The notes below the pieces were generated by a model. The model was not told where the DNA came from. It searched no databases and saw nothing but the letters and a program-made list of their open reading frames with translations. A stretch of 64,000 nt of DNA from Strigops habroptila (lineage: Eukaryota; Chordata; Aves; Psittaciformes; Psittacidae), in assembly GCF_004027225.2 (NCBI RefSeq), contig NC_044283.2, forward strand, positions 11,116,992 through 11,180,991, written 5' to 3'. Position numbers and translations under genes: made by a program. Positions 1 to 13,109 of this stretch are shown here, in pieces. Numbering within the stretch: the first letter of the stretch is position 1; each line of letters begins with the position of its first letter.

Positions 1-403
1 TTCAGGTACATAAACCACTTGGTTTTTGCGCCCTGTGCCTTGCCAAAGATGCTGTTGAGGCTGAATCAATTGTAAACATCGTAACGTTAGTGGGTTATCC
101 ACAGAATGCTGCAGAGTTTTGAACACTACCTTCTTAAAGAGGTCATTAAATCGTTTCAATCTGTAAGGACCTTCTGAGATGCTATCTATCTTATGAGAAA
201 AACAAAAGGCTGAATAGGTGATAGCAACAGTACACACATAGAAATATTCAGTATCAGAGAAGAACAGCCCTCCAAAAAAACCAAACCCAAATCTTAAAAG
301 ATGGCAGCAGAGAGGAGATGCTGCCAATTTTTGCATCTGACACTAAGTTTTATATTTTATAAGAACTCCATGTAGTAGATTTGGAGCTTGGATGTCCCTG
401 TTC
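1..403. other. Non-coding, nothing recognised
   Basis: AT-rich sequence with no coding exon, repeat family or RNA gene that I can identify. Confidence 0.6.
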
Positions 404-552
404 TGCTAAACACTTGAACACAGTACTCCAGGTGGGGTCTCACAAGAGCAGAGCAGAGGGGCAGAATCACCTCTCTTGACCTACTGTTCATGCTTGTTTT
501 GATCTAGTCCAGCATGTGGTTGGCTTTCTGGGCTACAAGTGCACATCGCGTT
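404..552 (-). mobile_element. CR1 fragment (internal ORF2 3' part)
   Basis: The plus strand reads the reverse complement of the CR1 segment encoding 'VRPHLEYC...', recognisable from 'cagtactccaggtggggtct' and 'ttggctttctgggct'. It is about 150 bases, lacks the 3' terminus and is interrupted on both sides, so it is an old, partly deleted copy. It aligns to about 50950-51080 of the full-length CR1 in this window. Confidence 0.85.
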
Positions 553-3500
553 TGTTTTCAACAAAGATTTTATAATGTTCTTTTGTTGTTGTCAAAACTG
601 AGCAATGAAGTCAGGTAAAATATATCCTAAAAATACTTAAAATATGTCTAGAAGAGCCATTGCATCTCTGAGAGCAATAAACAACAGGACACAGATTCCT
701 TGCTTACCTTGCAGGACTTTTCCAGACCAGAGACTGCAGAATGTGTATATGCCTCTGCTGATCACTCTCTCTCCTGCAGGATTTGGACCTTGAACCCTTA
801 GACCTCATGCATCCCAAAAGTCTTAAGGACAGCACTTGAAAAGCCCTATGCTTTCCATTACTCTTTATGAAGTTATACATTACTACAGGGGCAAGTGCTC
901 TGCAATGTGTGGTACTGAGACTACCAAAGCCTTAATTTTTCGTACTCGTAAACAAGTCCCTTGTGGGTTAAGAGCATGACACATTAAGTTAAGACACAAA
1001 ATCTGCTCTAAAAAGAATCTGAACCCATCTGTCTCAAGATCTTGTTTAGGGCTCTGTTTACTGGTTCAGTGTTAGTTCCTCTGTCTTTTCACTTCCTTAG
1101 AGCAAAACTCAGGGAATTCCAATGCTCAACTATCTATTCCCCACTGTCCCACCAGGATACAGAGTACAATAGGTAATAAAAGTCAGTAAAAGATATCCCA
1201 TACCTTAAACTTAGTACATAAGGGAAAATTACTGCCACAGGAAGGGTAGAAAAGAAGAAAATCAAAACATAACATTAAGATTTTTATTATCAGCAATAAG
1301 TAAAGGAGATGGACAGGTAGGTTGTCAGCAGTGTGTGTGCATCCAAATGTCTGTGGAAGTCAGTTTATGTGTCAAAAGGTGATTGAGAACATAAGGGAAA
1401 GAAGGGACAGTGCCCAAAAGGGTTAGAAAGATAAAATACATACATGGATGTAGAGTTGAAAATTGCAGAACACACCTCTGTTGGATAACATGATTAGTGA
1501 GGAAAGAATTGCAGAAAAATCATTTGGAAAGTGCTAGAAGGAATGAAAAATATGGCAAAAGATATGCAGTTACTTTGTTTTTCTGGAGTACCTTGGATAA
1601 ACTCCTAGATGAAATACAATGCAGGAAAAGAGCCTTGTGTAACTTCATGTGGGTATTGTCTGGACAGATTATACCTTTTATATGCACACAGAGAAATCAT
1701 TTTGAATCAGTTTCCAAATGAGCTATTTGAACAAGAATTTCAAAATATGAAGAAAGAAAAATGTTAGAATTTAACTTGGCAGAGGTGCAATTTGAGGGAT
1801 TTGAGGGATTTCTCTAATTCACAACATTAAAAAGGATCACCTACCAAGCCATGCCTACCTCCGTTTGATAAAGCAGAGCTCCCTAAATAAATGGCTCTGC
1901 AAATATAGCTGGGTAGACTTACACTATTTAAGCAAAGGAGATGAATCATTGATGATATGACGATAAGTAACAGAAGAAAGGAAACAGAGATGACTTTTAA
2001 GAAAAAAGTCATGGGGACATGGGCATTAGTCAGTCTGTCAGTTTCCCAAAGGAAGCAAAAGAATATTCAGGAAAAAATTAGACACTACAATAAAATAAAT
2101 GGTCTGAAAGTGAAATAGAGAACTTCTTCATTGGCAAGGAGTACAGCAGAGAAGCAATCTCTTTTCCAGCTCTGATGCTCTAGTTCTTTTTCTTCACTTG
2201 TGAGTCTTCTGGCAAACCAGTTTGCTAAAGACTGGCAAGTGAAGCATAAGGACTACAGCACTAGAGCCAATGAAGAAATGCAAAACAAAATACACATTCT
2301 TTGCCAGTCAACTAAAACAGCTAATGGAGACTAAACCAAAATGTTTTCATCTCATTTACTTGGGGCTCATTCTACTTTTAATTTACTTTATGGAAATGTA
2401 AAAACAAATGTCAATTGGAAATGTATGGACATACTCAAAGTGTTCAGTTTAATTTTTTCCTGAGACCTACCTCTGCCTAGTCAAAGCAATGTCAATTTTA
2501 ACTAAGGCCATTTTCCTATTTTATGATTTCACTTTTGCAGCATAGTGCAAATTTTCCTGAAGGAGAGGAAACAACCCACAGACTCCCACTTAACACTTTT
2601 GCCAGTTTCTCACTCTGGCCCAGTGTCAGACCCTACCCCATGAGTCAGAAGTTCTCCAAACAGTGATTTGTTTGCCAATTGCCTGAAAATAAGACAGTAA
2701 AAAACAGCCATGGCTTTAGAAGCAGACCCAAGGACAACAGGAACAGAATTCCTTCCTCTCTGCCAGAACTGTGACAGATATTCCCTCGAGCTGCTATTTA
2801 CCAGTTTGGGGACTTCTAACTAGAGTTGAATCTAAACCTTTTACGCATCACAAACTTTGTACATCTGAAAGAAAGCTTAGCAGTTAGCCCTCATTTTGGC
2901 CTGTTTAGGACCTGCTTGGAAGAGTGCCATGGCGTACAGGGACGGACAGAAATGGAAAATAGGTCCAAAAGATTTGTTTTGTGCTGCCATTCAGAGGGAC
3001 CTCGATGGGCTGGAGAAATAGAAAAACAGGGATCTAATAAAGTTTAAGAGAAATGCAAAATCCTCCTCCTGGGGAGAAACAACCCCATGCACCAGTACAG
3101 GCTGGAAGCCAACCAGCTGGAAAGCTCTGCAGAAAAGGACCTGAGCGGTTGGGCTGGTGGGCACCAAGTTGTTCAGGAACCAACGCTGTATCCTCACCCT
3201 TCCAGTCCCAGCCATTCTGCATCTTTTCGCCCTTGGCATCTTTTCATGTCCTCATGAAACATTTCATGTCACATTTTCCTCAATCTTAGTAAACATTTAT
3301 CACATGCCACTCCTGTCAGCTGGCTGAGGCAAGAACAGCCATCAGAAGGGACTTTCACCCACCCTCTTTCACCTGTTTTTAACTCAGATGGTCTCATGCA
3401 AATCTATGATGCTTCCACCCTGGTTACTCTGTAATGAAGATCCTAAGCAACACAAGCATACGAATCAGAACATTTGTAAGTACAATAAGCCTGGCAGAGA

Positions 3501-4809
3501 AGATATAATGCTGCAGACTGATCAAAAGATGTCTTTCATTGTGCAGCTGATAATACTGCAATTCAAGAGAAATTAAAGTCTTCAAAGTTGTGGCTGTGCA
3601 GCTCAACAGATGGGCTTCTTCAAAGATTCATTATTAGTCTAACAGAAGCTATAAATACCAGAGTGTGAACCCAACAACCAAAACACACACCTGCCAGTTT
3701 AAATCTGTCAGAAATATGGTCAGCTTTCTGCAGCAGAGGCGATGGGAAAACATGTCTCTGTTGGCTAAAGAGAGCAACATTAAGTACCTTGTCTTGATAG
3801 GAGAGTACAATGGTTGTTTTCACAATATAAACGATTAGAGCAAATGGGATGCAATTTAATTTCATTACATTTTTAGGAAAAAACATGAATGCAAACACAA
3901 TTTTATACAGAGATTGTTGTTCTGTGGAACAAGGAATCTTAAGACCTGGGATTATCCTACAGGAGAAAATTTTAGACTCTTTTCAGTACTGCTCTTTGTC
4001 CTCTCTTCCCTTCACAACTCCTCTCTCTGCTTCGGGTGCTCAGATTAGTTTTAGGCTGAGACCCACTAGACAATAGCTGGTTGTTTCAGGACTGGAAATG
4101 CTAAGCAGCAAAGGGAAACATAGCAGAAAGAGTATGTGACAACATGGCATCTCTAGATATACCAGTAGACAGATGCCAATTAAAAGGAAAACTGAACATT
4201 GTAGGCTTCTTCAAAAGCTCCTCCTTCACTGGGTTTAGAAAAGCCCATGCTGACAGCCATGCTGCTGTGGTTACACAGCTGTCAATACCCTCACCATCTA
4301 AATTACCACTAGCTGCAGCATTTGAATGTGTTGAATTCTCATCATCAATTGTGGTAGCAATATAACTCCACAAAAAAACCTCTATACTTAGGAGCACAAA
4401 GAGTAAAAGCCATGTAGAATATCTATATTGGACCTTCCAGTGCATGGGCATGGAGGTTTTTGACAAAGAACAAGCTTAGTCCTGGTGGATGGGACTGCTC
4501 CCAAAGCAAAGGACAATGACTTTAGCTCCCTGTTGGGATCTTTTCCACTGCCCTGGACGACGAAGTGAAGGTCTGTTCTTCATCCTGGAAGAGACTGACA
4601 ATGAAAAAGACAGTTTTAAAAATTACTCTTCTTTGCGTCCCTTGCAGTCTTGAGTTACCACCAGAGAAGATGTGGCCCTTGTTGTTTGGTGTTCACATAC
4701 GGTTACATGCAGCAACAATCTTCATCTTGGGCAGCAAATACAGAGGAAAGCTCTCTCAATTCTGCTCAGCTCTCACCCCACATGTCTGTTTCCAACTGCT
4801 GCACTATGT
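553..4809. other. Non-coding apart from the 2.2 kb hairpin
   Basis: Only short frames (the longest is 121 codons, minus strand, 4101-4466) without motifs, paired splice sites or family resemblance. I see no promoter or CpG-rich patch. Confidence 0.6.
2177..2267. repeat. Imperfect hairpin (inverted repeat), 91 bases
   Basis: A 9-base outer stem (2192-2200 with 2236-2244) is perfect. The inner stem (2201-2216 with 2221-2235) pairs AGTCTT and GCAAA with few mismatches around a CCAG loop. A further 7-base perfect pair (2177-2183 with 2261-2267) extends the arms beyond an internal loop. The shape suits either a small palindromic DNA-transposon relic or a pre-miRNA-like transcript. I do not recognise a known miRNA in it. 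Confidence 0.6.
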
Positions 4810-4940
4810 CATAGAATCATAGAATGATTAGGGTTGGAAAGAACCTTAAGATCATCTAGTTCCAACCTCCTGCCATGGGCAGGGATGCCTCACACCAGAC
4901 CATGTCGCCCAAGGCTCTGTCCAACCTGGCCTTGAATTGT
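4810..4940 (-). mobile_element. CR1 3'-end fragment
   Basis: The insertion begins with the inverted octamer terminus (catagaatcatagaat), then 'gggttggaaagaacc' and 'gatcatctagttccaacctc', and fades after 'ctggccttgaattg'. It is a short 5'-truncated copy, the commonest CR1 form. Confidence 0.9.
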
Positions 4941-7846
4941 TTCCTTTGATAGAGTTCTTGTGTGCATGGATTTGCGGCATCTCTTCTCTTGGTAGCATGT
5001 TGGAGCTTATCCTTAAATATTTTATCTGAGGTTTCACTGGCTTCATTTGGCTTTCTCCTCACCACTTCTGTTCTTCTTTCCCTCATAAGGCTAGCTATAC
5101 CATTGTGTGTTAATCCTAACTCTCCTCTGAAATCAAAAGGGAGTTTGCCTAGAAAATGATGGCTTTCCCTGCCCAGCATGGGTCATCTCTCTTACTCCTA
5201 AAATTAAAAAAATCTGCAAAATGTAGGGGTATTTTGCACTCTCAGAGATGTATTTTGTGCCAAGAGGTCCAGCATCAGTGCCTTATTTATACAGGACAGC
5301 AGTTCTGAGAGTGTCCCAGTGAGATTGGGATCCCTTGTGTTCACCACACACAGAATGAGACTGTCCTGGCTCTGCGCTACCTATGTTTTAGACCACAGGA
5401 GATGCAGATGGTGGGTTATGAAGATGCAATCACAACTATTGCATATGATTCAGGTTAATTCCATTACTGGAGCCTGGAGGAGCCTGGGATTACACAGATT
5501 TTCAGAGTCTGGGCACAGAGAAGTTTACCCACAGCAACAGAGGGGTCCTGCACACAAAACCAGCTCATGCTCTAACTCAGCTGGATATATCAGCTTGATG
5601 CTGTGCTGGAGAAGTTTCCCCTTGCTGGGAGGCTAAATCATCCTGGTTAACTACATGGCTTCTGATCTGAGCTGCCTGCGTCCAGGTGACTCCGCAAGCT
5701 TGATGGCTGTGAAAGACCATGCAGGCATCCTCTGCCACCTAAGACAAGAAGCCCTTTGGCTTTGACTGTCCATCTGTATAACACAAATAAATTGCCCTCT
5801 TATGTTTTGGAGGTCTTGTAAGGATTGCCATATTGAAGAGTTTTATACATTCAATTACCACAGTAATATAAATATGATTGATAAAAGTAATATTTATTAA
5901 TAGTGGTAAAATTGCATTTAAATGCTGTCAGGCCTCACTGAGCTGCAGGCATTGAAAATTCAGAGATTTACATTTGATTTTGTAGTTGGCTGAAAATCAG
6001 TTGTCCCTAAAACCTGAGGTGTGGGACTCCAGCCATGGTAGGAGTGCTGCAACTTCATCCTCCTGTCGCTGGCATGACTGTTTATGCTCACGTTTATATA
6101 CAGCGCAACTCAGGTTATGCTTTCATATGAATCCCGGAGAAAAGCAGAGGCTGCCATGTGGCAGGGATGAAAAGGATGGTAAATTATTGGGTAAAATAGA
6201 TTTCCAGCAAGACATCTCGTGTCTCAGTCCCCATGCCCATGGTGCGTTTTCTCTGGCCGACAGCATCATTCTGCTTCTCTATGTGGAGGAAGTTTGAAGC
6301 AAATAAACATTTGTCAGACTTTTTTAAGTGGGCTTTTACTTAATTTTTGTTTGGAGCAGCTTTGTCACAGTTCTGTATGCTCATGCAGTGATTCCCTATT
6401 AAGCTTACCACAAGTGTGGGGGGAAAGAAAGAAAAGAAGCTTTGTGCTAACAGTGTAGGTGGGGAGAGCCACTGAAAGTGGCTATTTGAACTCAAAGCTG
6501 CTCATTTCCTTTGGAGGAGAAGAAAAATAGAGGTATATGAAGAAAAAGCCCAGAAATTCCTGAAGAACACTGTATACATATACCCTCCATAGTCTCCTAC
6601 AGCAGGTGGTTGTATTTGGAAGGTGAGCACACGTTGCTTTCACTGAAGAAGAAAGGCAACATGAAACATATCAATTAGCAACCAGCTGAAGTCAAAAGTT
6701 ACTTTTACAGAAAAAGAAAGATATATTCCTTTGCTCCACATGAAGATAGGCCTATGATCCTGAAGAGAACTAGTCTTCTGTCTAAACTGCTTGAGTCCTG
6801 GTAAGTCAAAAGCTATGACAGTGGCAGTGTTATTCTAGCAATGCAATATTGTAAGATATATTCTTCACATTTTCTTCTGCAAGTGGATTTTCCACACAAT
6901 GTAAACAGTTTCTGGCCAACATAATTTCAAGTTAAGCTGCAATAAATGTTGTTTTCTTCCTATTGTATTTTAGCTATTCTATTTAATAAAATAGTTGTGA
7001 TATTTTTCAAAGGCACTTTGTATATTCTGATTGTAGCATTCTCAGAGCAAGAAGGGGAAGAAAAATCTGCTTTCTTCATGAATTATGTATCAGTAGGGTT
7101 CCCTGTTAATTTTCCTTGAGAAGTGGAGAGAGAGGAGGTTTGTTGATAAGAAAACGAGCCCTCAATGGCTCTTGGAAATGAGCAAGTACATCCCAAGCAT
7201 GCCCAGTAATCTTTGGAAGTCACACTTAGTCAGTAATACTTGTCTGGACCCAGTGCAAGCAGTTTGCTGAACAGAGTAGAGGGGCCACTTTAATTTCAGT
7301 ATCCCTGGAGAACCTAATCTCATCTAAAGTTCATCATTCCTCAGGCTCCATGTGCTTCACGATATTCAACAATCGTGCATCCTATAAATCAGTAAGTCTT
7401 GCTGTGAATTGAAAAGCCCTGGCTGGAGTTTTTAAGAGAGCCGGCTGTGGTTTTTTGGCTTTCATCCCTGTTTCCAGATGGTAACACGCATTTAAAGACA
7501 CTGCATATATTTCCACCCAAAACATAAACAAATAAACAAAACCTGTGCTAAAAACGTTCCAGCATTTACAAAATCAAGGACCAGAAGTTAAGAAACGTGA
7601 GAAGGCAGGGTCACCGTGAAGCCAATCCACAGAATATGGAAAACTGAAATTAGAGTTTTAAACACTCTTTGTCCCACTTCTCTGAATTTCTTGTGCATGA
7701 GTGCTTAAATTTGTATGCAGGTTTCAGAAGGACCTGCAATACCTCTGACCTCTTTCCCTAATGGATGTATTTTTTTGCTGGGTCAACTCTAGTCTTTTCA
7801 CAGCAACAGCACAACAGTAGCTCTCAATCAATCTCAGCCAAAAATA
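4941..7846. other. Non-coding, nothing recognised
   Basis: Frames reach about 107 codons, without motifs. The minus-strand frame at 4856-5179 partly translates the CR1 piece at 4.8 kb. Confidence 0.6.
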
Positions 7847-7989
7847 CATAGAATCATAGAATCATAGAACGGTTTGGGTTGGAAAGGACCTGAAGATCAT
7901 CTAGTTCCAGTCCCCCTGCCATGGACAGGGACATCTCACACTAGACCATGTCACTCAAGACTCAGTCCAGCCTGGCCTCGAACACTGCA
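7847..7989 (-). mobile_element. CR1 3'-end fragment
   Basis: Two to three inverted octamers are followed by 'ggtttgggttggaaaggacc' and 'gatcatctagttcca', ending near 'ctggcctcgaacactgc'. It is about 140 bases, 5'-truncated, and closely similar to the copies at 4.8 and 46.7 kb. Confidence 0.9.
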
Positions 7990-10900
7990 TCTGTGTCTTC
8001 TTCCCCTTGTTTCCAGTGGATGATTACTGCAGAAGTCTCATTGCCAGCCCCATGACATCATGTCCTCCATGAAGGACTGCAAGCCCCTTCCCATCTCCCC
8101 AGCCTGACAAGGCACCCATTCTTTGGTGGATACCTGAGTCCACCTCTGTGCTTGTTTTGCCCAGAGTTTTGCTTCACCTACACAACGCCAGCCCAGTTTA
8201 GCTCTAAGCATCAGATGCTCAAGGGACTTCTTTCCCACTAAGCTGATACCACCTATTAGCAACTTTTCCTGGGGCTGTTCTTTGCTAGCCTGATATTACT
8301 TATGTATTAAAGGCTTATCCCTATTCTGTCCTGCAGCCATACTCAGAACAGCCTCAGGACAGGTTGAGCACACATATTTGTACAACCAGTTTCTTTCACA
8401 GTACCTCGCTTTTGGAAATTTGGGCTAATCTGCAGCATACACATACAAACTTTTTCTTCCTGGCATCCTTAGACAGAAATATCCTCCCATTTTATATGGT
8501 TTAGCTTTTGTTTATGATGCTGAACACAGATTTCCATAATGGCATTGATATATCACTGTCTACAAGTCATTACCATGACTGAGTTATTTATGTCCCTAAA
8601 TATTTACGTATCCCATTTCAGCCACAAACTATTTATCAAAGAAAGGCAATCACTGTGAAACAAAGTCAGCCTTTTGCTTGTGAAGAATGATCTAAATATA
8701 AGCACTCTCTTCCTTCTGACTACACATTAATCTTCTACGAAATAAAAAAGTCTGTCCCTTCTTCCAAGCCAGGAGCCGCAAAATGATTTCAGACTGCATT
8801 TTTGAAGCATTCTGTAGAAAATTGTTCTTTTGAGAAATCCTGGTCAACATATTTAGTGCCATATGCATATTTCATATCATGATGGATCAGCATTAAATGT
8901 ACGTAACAGCAGAATGAGAAATACAATATCAAAATGGCAGTAGTCATTTATTTGACAGCAATCTTTCCTTCAAATGGCAGTATTAGCTATTACTTTACAT
9001 GCAAAACTCATCCTATTTCATTGGCCAAGTTGATTTTTTTTATTTTTACAAAGGGATGAAAAGTTCACCAAGAGCTTTGCAAAGGACTTGAAAATAAGAC
9101 TGAATTCACTGGAGCAGGACACAGCTTTTGTTCTGGCTGAATCGTTTGCCATCATCCTGCACATCTTAAGCCAAACTGGTCCCTTCAGGCTGATTTTACT
9201 ACTAATAATTTCAACATGGTTTGCTTGGACCACTGCATCCAGGCTTTCCGTTATTTGACCTGTTATATACAAAATCTCCTCTCTGCAGAGACACTCCCAG
9301 AAAACAGAGACCTCCCAAGTCCATCCCTCTGTGCTAAGGTGAGATCATCTGTATCTAAACTATTCCCCACAGGCTTTTATCTAGCCAGTTCTTAAAAATC
9401 TCAGTAATAGAAGTCCCATCAACCATAACACCAATAATAACACACTTCTCTCACTATTAACAGCAGTGTTAAACATTGCATTTCTAGTAAGTGCTGATGT
9501 CATGTTGACAGAAGCTAAGCATATAATACTTTTAAAATCACTTAAAACTTATAGGAGGTGCATTATTTTAGACTTATTTCAAAAAGCAATCTTGGCTCAT
9601 GAATGTTCACTTCTGGTAATTTCTGGTATTTCAGTGTATCTTTCTGGCAACTAATGATTCTCCCGCTACATCTATCTGCATCAGGCTCTACTAAAACTAA
9701 CACTTATCCCTTTATGAAAAGAATGCAAGGTACCTGGGTGCCCAGTAAAAATCACAGTAATTGAGACTATTAAACATGCAAACAGTCCTGCACTATACAG
9801 TTCATGGTCAGATCAATCTCTGAGTTGTTTATCCACATAAAATAACCCTTTTACTGATTTGCATATGAGAGGCATACACATTTCTGGATTTTATTGTCAT
9901 CATCTGTTTACTTGCAACTAGGAAACATAAAAGAGCTAAATTCAATGAATAAATTATTTGCTGTCAACAGTTCACCAAGCACTCATTTTCTATTAAAATT
10001 AGAATACCATTGGTTAGCTTCAAAGGAATTCTTTTTGTCGATTTTTTTAATGGATCAAATTTCTGGAATAAATCAGCTAAAGGAAACAAAAAAGTCCATA
10101 GAAATATTTATTCTGCTGTATCTTGGGTGAAACAACATGTGTCAGGCTAAAAGCAGCCATGGCTGGGGATGTTCCTTTGCCAGGCCCTGCTGTGGGCCAG
10201 ACGCTCCTCTCTACAGACACCTCCTAAACTGCACAACAGCACCAGTGAAGTTCAGGTTCTCCCATACTGACATTTCATGCAACAGAGAATCGAAAACAAG
10301 GCAGTTTTTGCTGTGTACAACTGACATCAGTCCCTGGAGAGCTTCAGAAGTACAAAGCAGCAGATAAAACAAAACCAAGAAGTCAATGGCTTTGAAATCC
10401 TGGGAACTGCTGCTGCCACTGCCTCGTTAACGCAAGATGATGTGTGTTTGTGGTGGGAAGTCATGGGTTATGATACAGAGCTGGAAAAAATCGTACCTCT
10501 AATGATACATGTGTATTCTAGCTCTGTATAAGCGTGTCATGCTCTATAGACACAACTCCTAAGAAATAGATTGTACCTTCCACCACCCCAAGAAGATGTC
10601 CAAGATGCCCTTAGAAAGCCAGGAATCCATCAGGCAGCAGTGGATGAGGTATGGGACCCAACTCAAGAAGAAATAACAGCTTTTCCAATTCTAGTAGCAA
10701 CACTGATGTCTCTACCAGCTTCAGAAAGCCACATCACCATCAAAGCGTCTTAGGCTACTTAAGCTAAACTGTGCTAGACAGTTTTTAAGACACAGCCACA
10801 TAGTCATAGTCAAGTAAGTTTTAATTACAACCCAAATCTATTAATGGATCATTTAATTGCTTTTCATCTCCTGCAGTGCACAGGCAGTTGAGATATCTGA

Positions 10901-12690
10901 ACTATTTCAGGGCTGTTTTAGCTGGGCTGTCTTTGCACAGAAGTAGGTGAGTTAAAAATACATGACCTATCCATGTGGCTTTGCCTTGAGATAGCTACCT
11001 TCAGAATGTAGCAGCTAAGGACAGTTTTCCTTAAACTGCTCACACCAGTTCTGTAAGGACCTGGATTAGCAGATGGACTGGGGACATCTGAAAGTTTACA
11101 TTATGGGCATACTGCTTGTTAATGATTTTTTTCCTAAATTTAGCTGGAAAAGGAAGATTTGGGAAACTACATGGGCAAGAGTCCAGGGCAGGCAATCTGG
11201 AGCCATGCCATGCCATGCAGACACATGTTGTGCCATTCTGATTAGCAACACCCAAAATCCAAAGGTCTTGATAAGACTCCTTGGCTCTGAGTGATTAATT
11301 AACAGTTACTGCTAATAAAGAGTTGAGTTTTACAATAACCTAGAGCAGGTCCCATTTCTCTCGTAGTAACGTGGTGTTGAATACAGGGATTCCTACTTTG
11401 TTCTAAATCTACTTTTCAGGAACTAAAACCCATACATTCTTTCTCAAGCTCACAAAGCAATTTTGTTTGTTCTGGTAAAACAGCAAAGGATAAAGCAGGC
11501 TTATCTGTAAACAATTTCTTTTTCTTTTATCAGTTCCACATGTTTCAGAGATTGCTTGTCACAATATCAGAAAGGCTCCACTTAAAAAAAAGGAATAAGG
11601 AGCCTGACTCACACATTGGACTGCTGAGATAACACTGCAGAGTTGGGCTCAGGGGGGAAAAAAGGCAAGGTAATGTATCAGAAGTGCAGCTTGCTGGGGG
11701 TGCAGCTGCTGTTATTTTGTGGTTCTAAAATACCTGATAATTAAAAAACAACTGCCACAAAGCCAACCAGAATGTAATACTGGAAAAAAGGAGCACGGTA
11801 GCAATGCATCCCAGACACTATGAGAATTGACTTTCCTCAATTCATCAACCGTTAAAACACCGAACTGCCAATATAGTTCTCTAAAGCATGCATGTGAATA
11901 TATGTGTGGAAATGAAATGCTGTTAACAATTAGTCAGACATCTCAGAGCAGAAACACTGACTCAGCCCCGGCTCAGCTCTTTTGCCAACCCATTTGGTGC
12001 TCTCCATGCGAGCGAAGGGCCCCACACAGTGCAAGCCCAGCTTGTTCCTGCAGATCACAGTGGCTCACATGGCAGAAGTAGGGCAAGTATGCCCTAAATG
12101 CAATTAATTAGCTGGGTTGGTAAAGCTAATGTGTGCTGCTTGCGGTGCCAAACAGAGCTGGTTTTCCTGACTTCTCATATACCTGTCAAACACGCCCTTC
12201 ACCAAGACCCGAAAAACATGGTATAGTTGTACGTTACAGTGACAGTCATGGCCTATTACCTCTGCTGCAAAGATAACAAGAGGCTCCACTACAGCAAAGT
12301 TTGTACAAGAAGAGAAAATTTTCTGGGTTTAATTAGGAGTGGTAAATTACAGATGACTAAAACGATGGCTCCACTAAGTTTTAATGGAAATGCATTGAAA
12401 TGTGTTTCTAATGTTTTCACTACGACTATCACAGTTGTTTAAGACTACCATGAAACATTTTAAAAACATTAATGGGACAGCATATTCCCTTTAGTGCTAT
12501 TTTTGTCATGTGGCTTTTCCAGGTAACATCAAGAATGTTTGAAATGAAAAGAAGAAATCAATATGTTCGGTTGTTTTTTTTTTACCTAATAAATACATCC
12601 GAAATTTACTTCTCACTTTTCGCTGCATGTTAAGATAACATATATCACCTCTTGTTGGGATAGTTTTCTCTAAAAAATGAAGAATAAACT
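7990..12690. other. Non-coding, nothing recognised
   Basis: AT-rich intergenic-type DNA. Frames are short and show no protein family or consistent splice signals. Confidence 0.6.
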
Positions 12691-12697
12691 ATTACTT

Positions 12698-12834
12698 CAA
12701 TTATCTAAAATTATTAATTTTAGATTAATAATTATTTAAATTGTTAATCTAAATTTAGATAATCTAAATTTAATTTAAACAGATATTTTTATTATCTAAA
12801 ATAATATATAAACAATTATCTAAAATTATTAATT
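12698..12834. repeat. AT-rich patch with palindromes and a 22-base direct repeat
   Basis: An exact 22-base segment at 12698-12719 recurs at 12813-12834. A 23-base palindrome (11-base arms around one T) spans 12703-12725, and a 14-base palindrome (ATCTAAATTTAGAT) spans 12747-12760. The patch is almost free of G and C. It is simple AT-rich DNA capable of forming cruciforms; no gene is seen. Confidence 0.8.
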
Positions 12835-12959
12835 GACCAAAGTTCATGTTGACACTTTAATGGAATTATGATGACAGGGGAAATAAAATTTCACCTCTTC
12901 AAGGCTAACAGAAATAACTGGAAGCAATTACCTTAGTTTACACATTTATGAAATTAACT

Positions 12960-13105
12960 TTCTTATACAAAATTAAAAAATGATTTTAAAGCATTAAATT
13001 AAAAAGTTAGTTTAAACCGTTAAAACTGTTTAAGTTTAAACTGTTACACAGTTACATTATAAAAAGATATAATACTATATCATATAGTATATTTATATTA
13101 TAAAA
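12960..13105. repeat. AT-rich low-complexity stretch
   Basis: Runs of TTTAAA, GTTTAAAC-like words and TATA steps dominate (for example 'gtttaagtttaaactgtta' and 'tatatcatatagtatattta'). No coding frame or mobile-element signature is visible. Confidence 0.7.
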
Positions 13106-13109
13106 AACT

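Noticed and set aside
4101..4466. 121-codon minus-strand frame with one hydrophobic segment
   Set aside because: The single hydrophobic stretch is the only feature; no signal peptide context, homology or exon structure.
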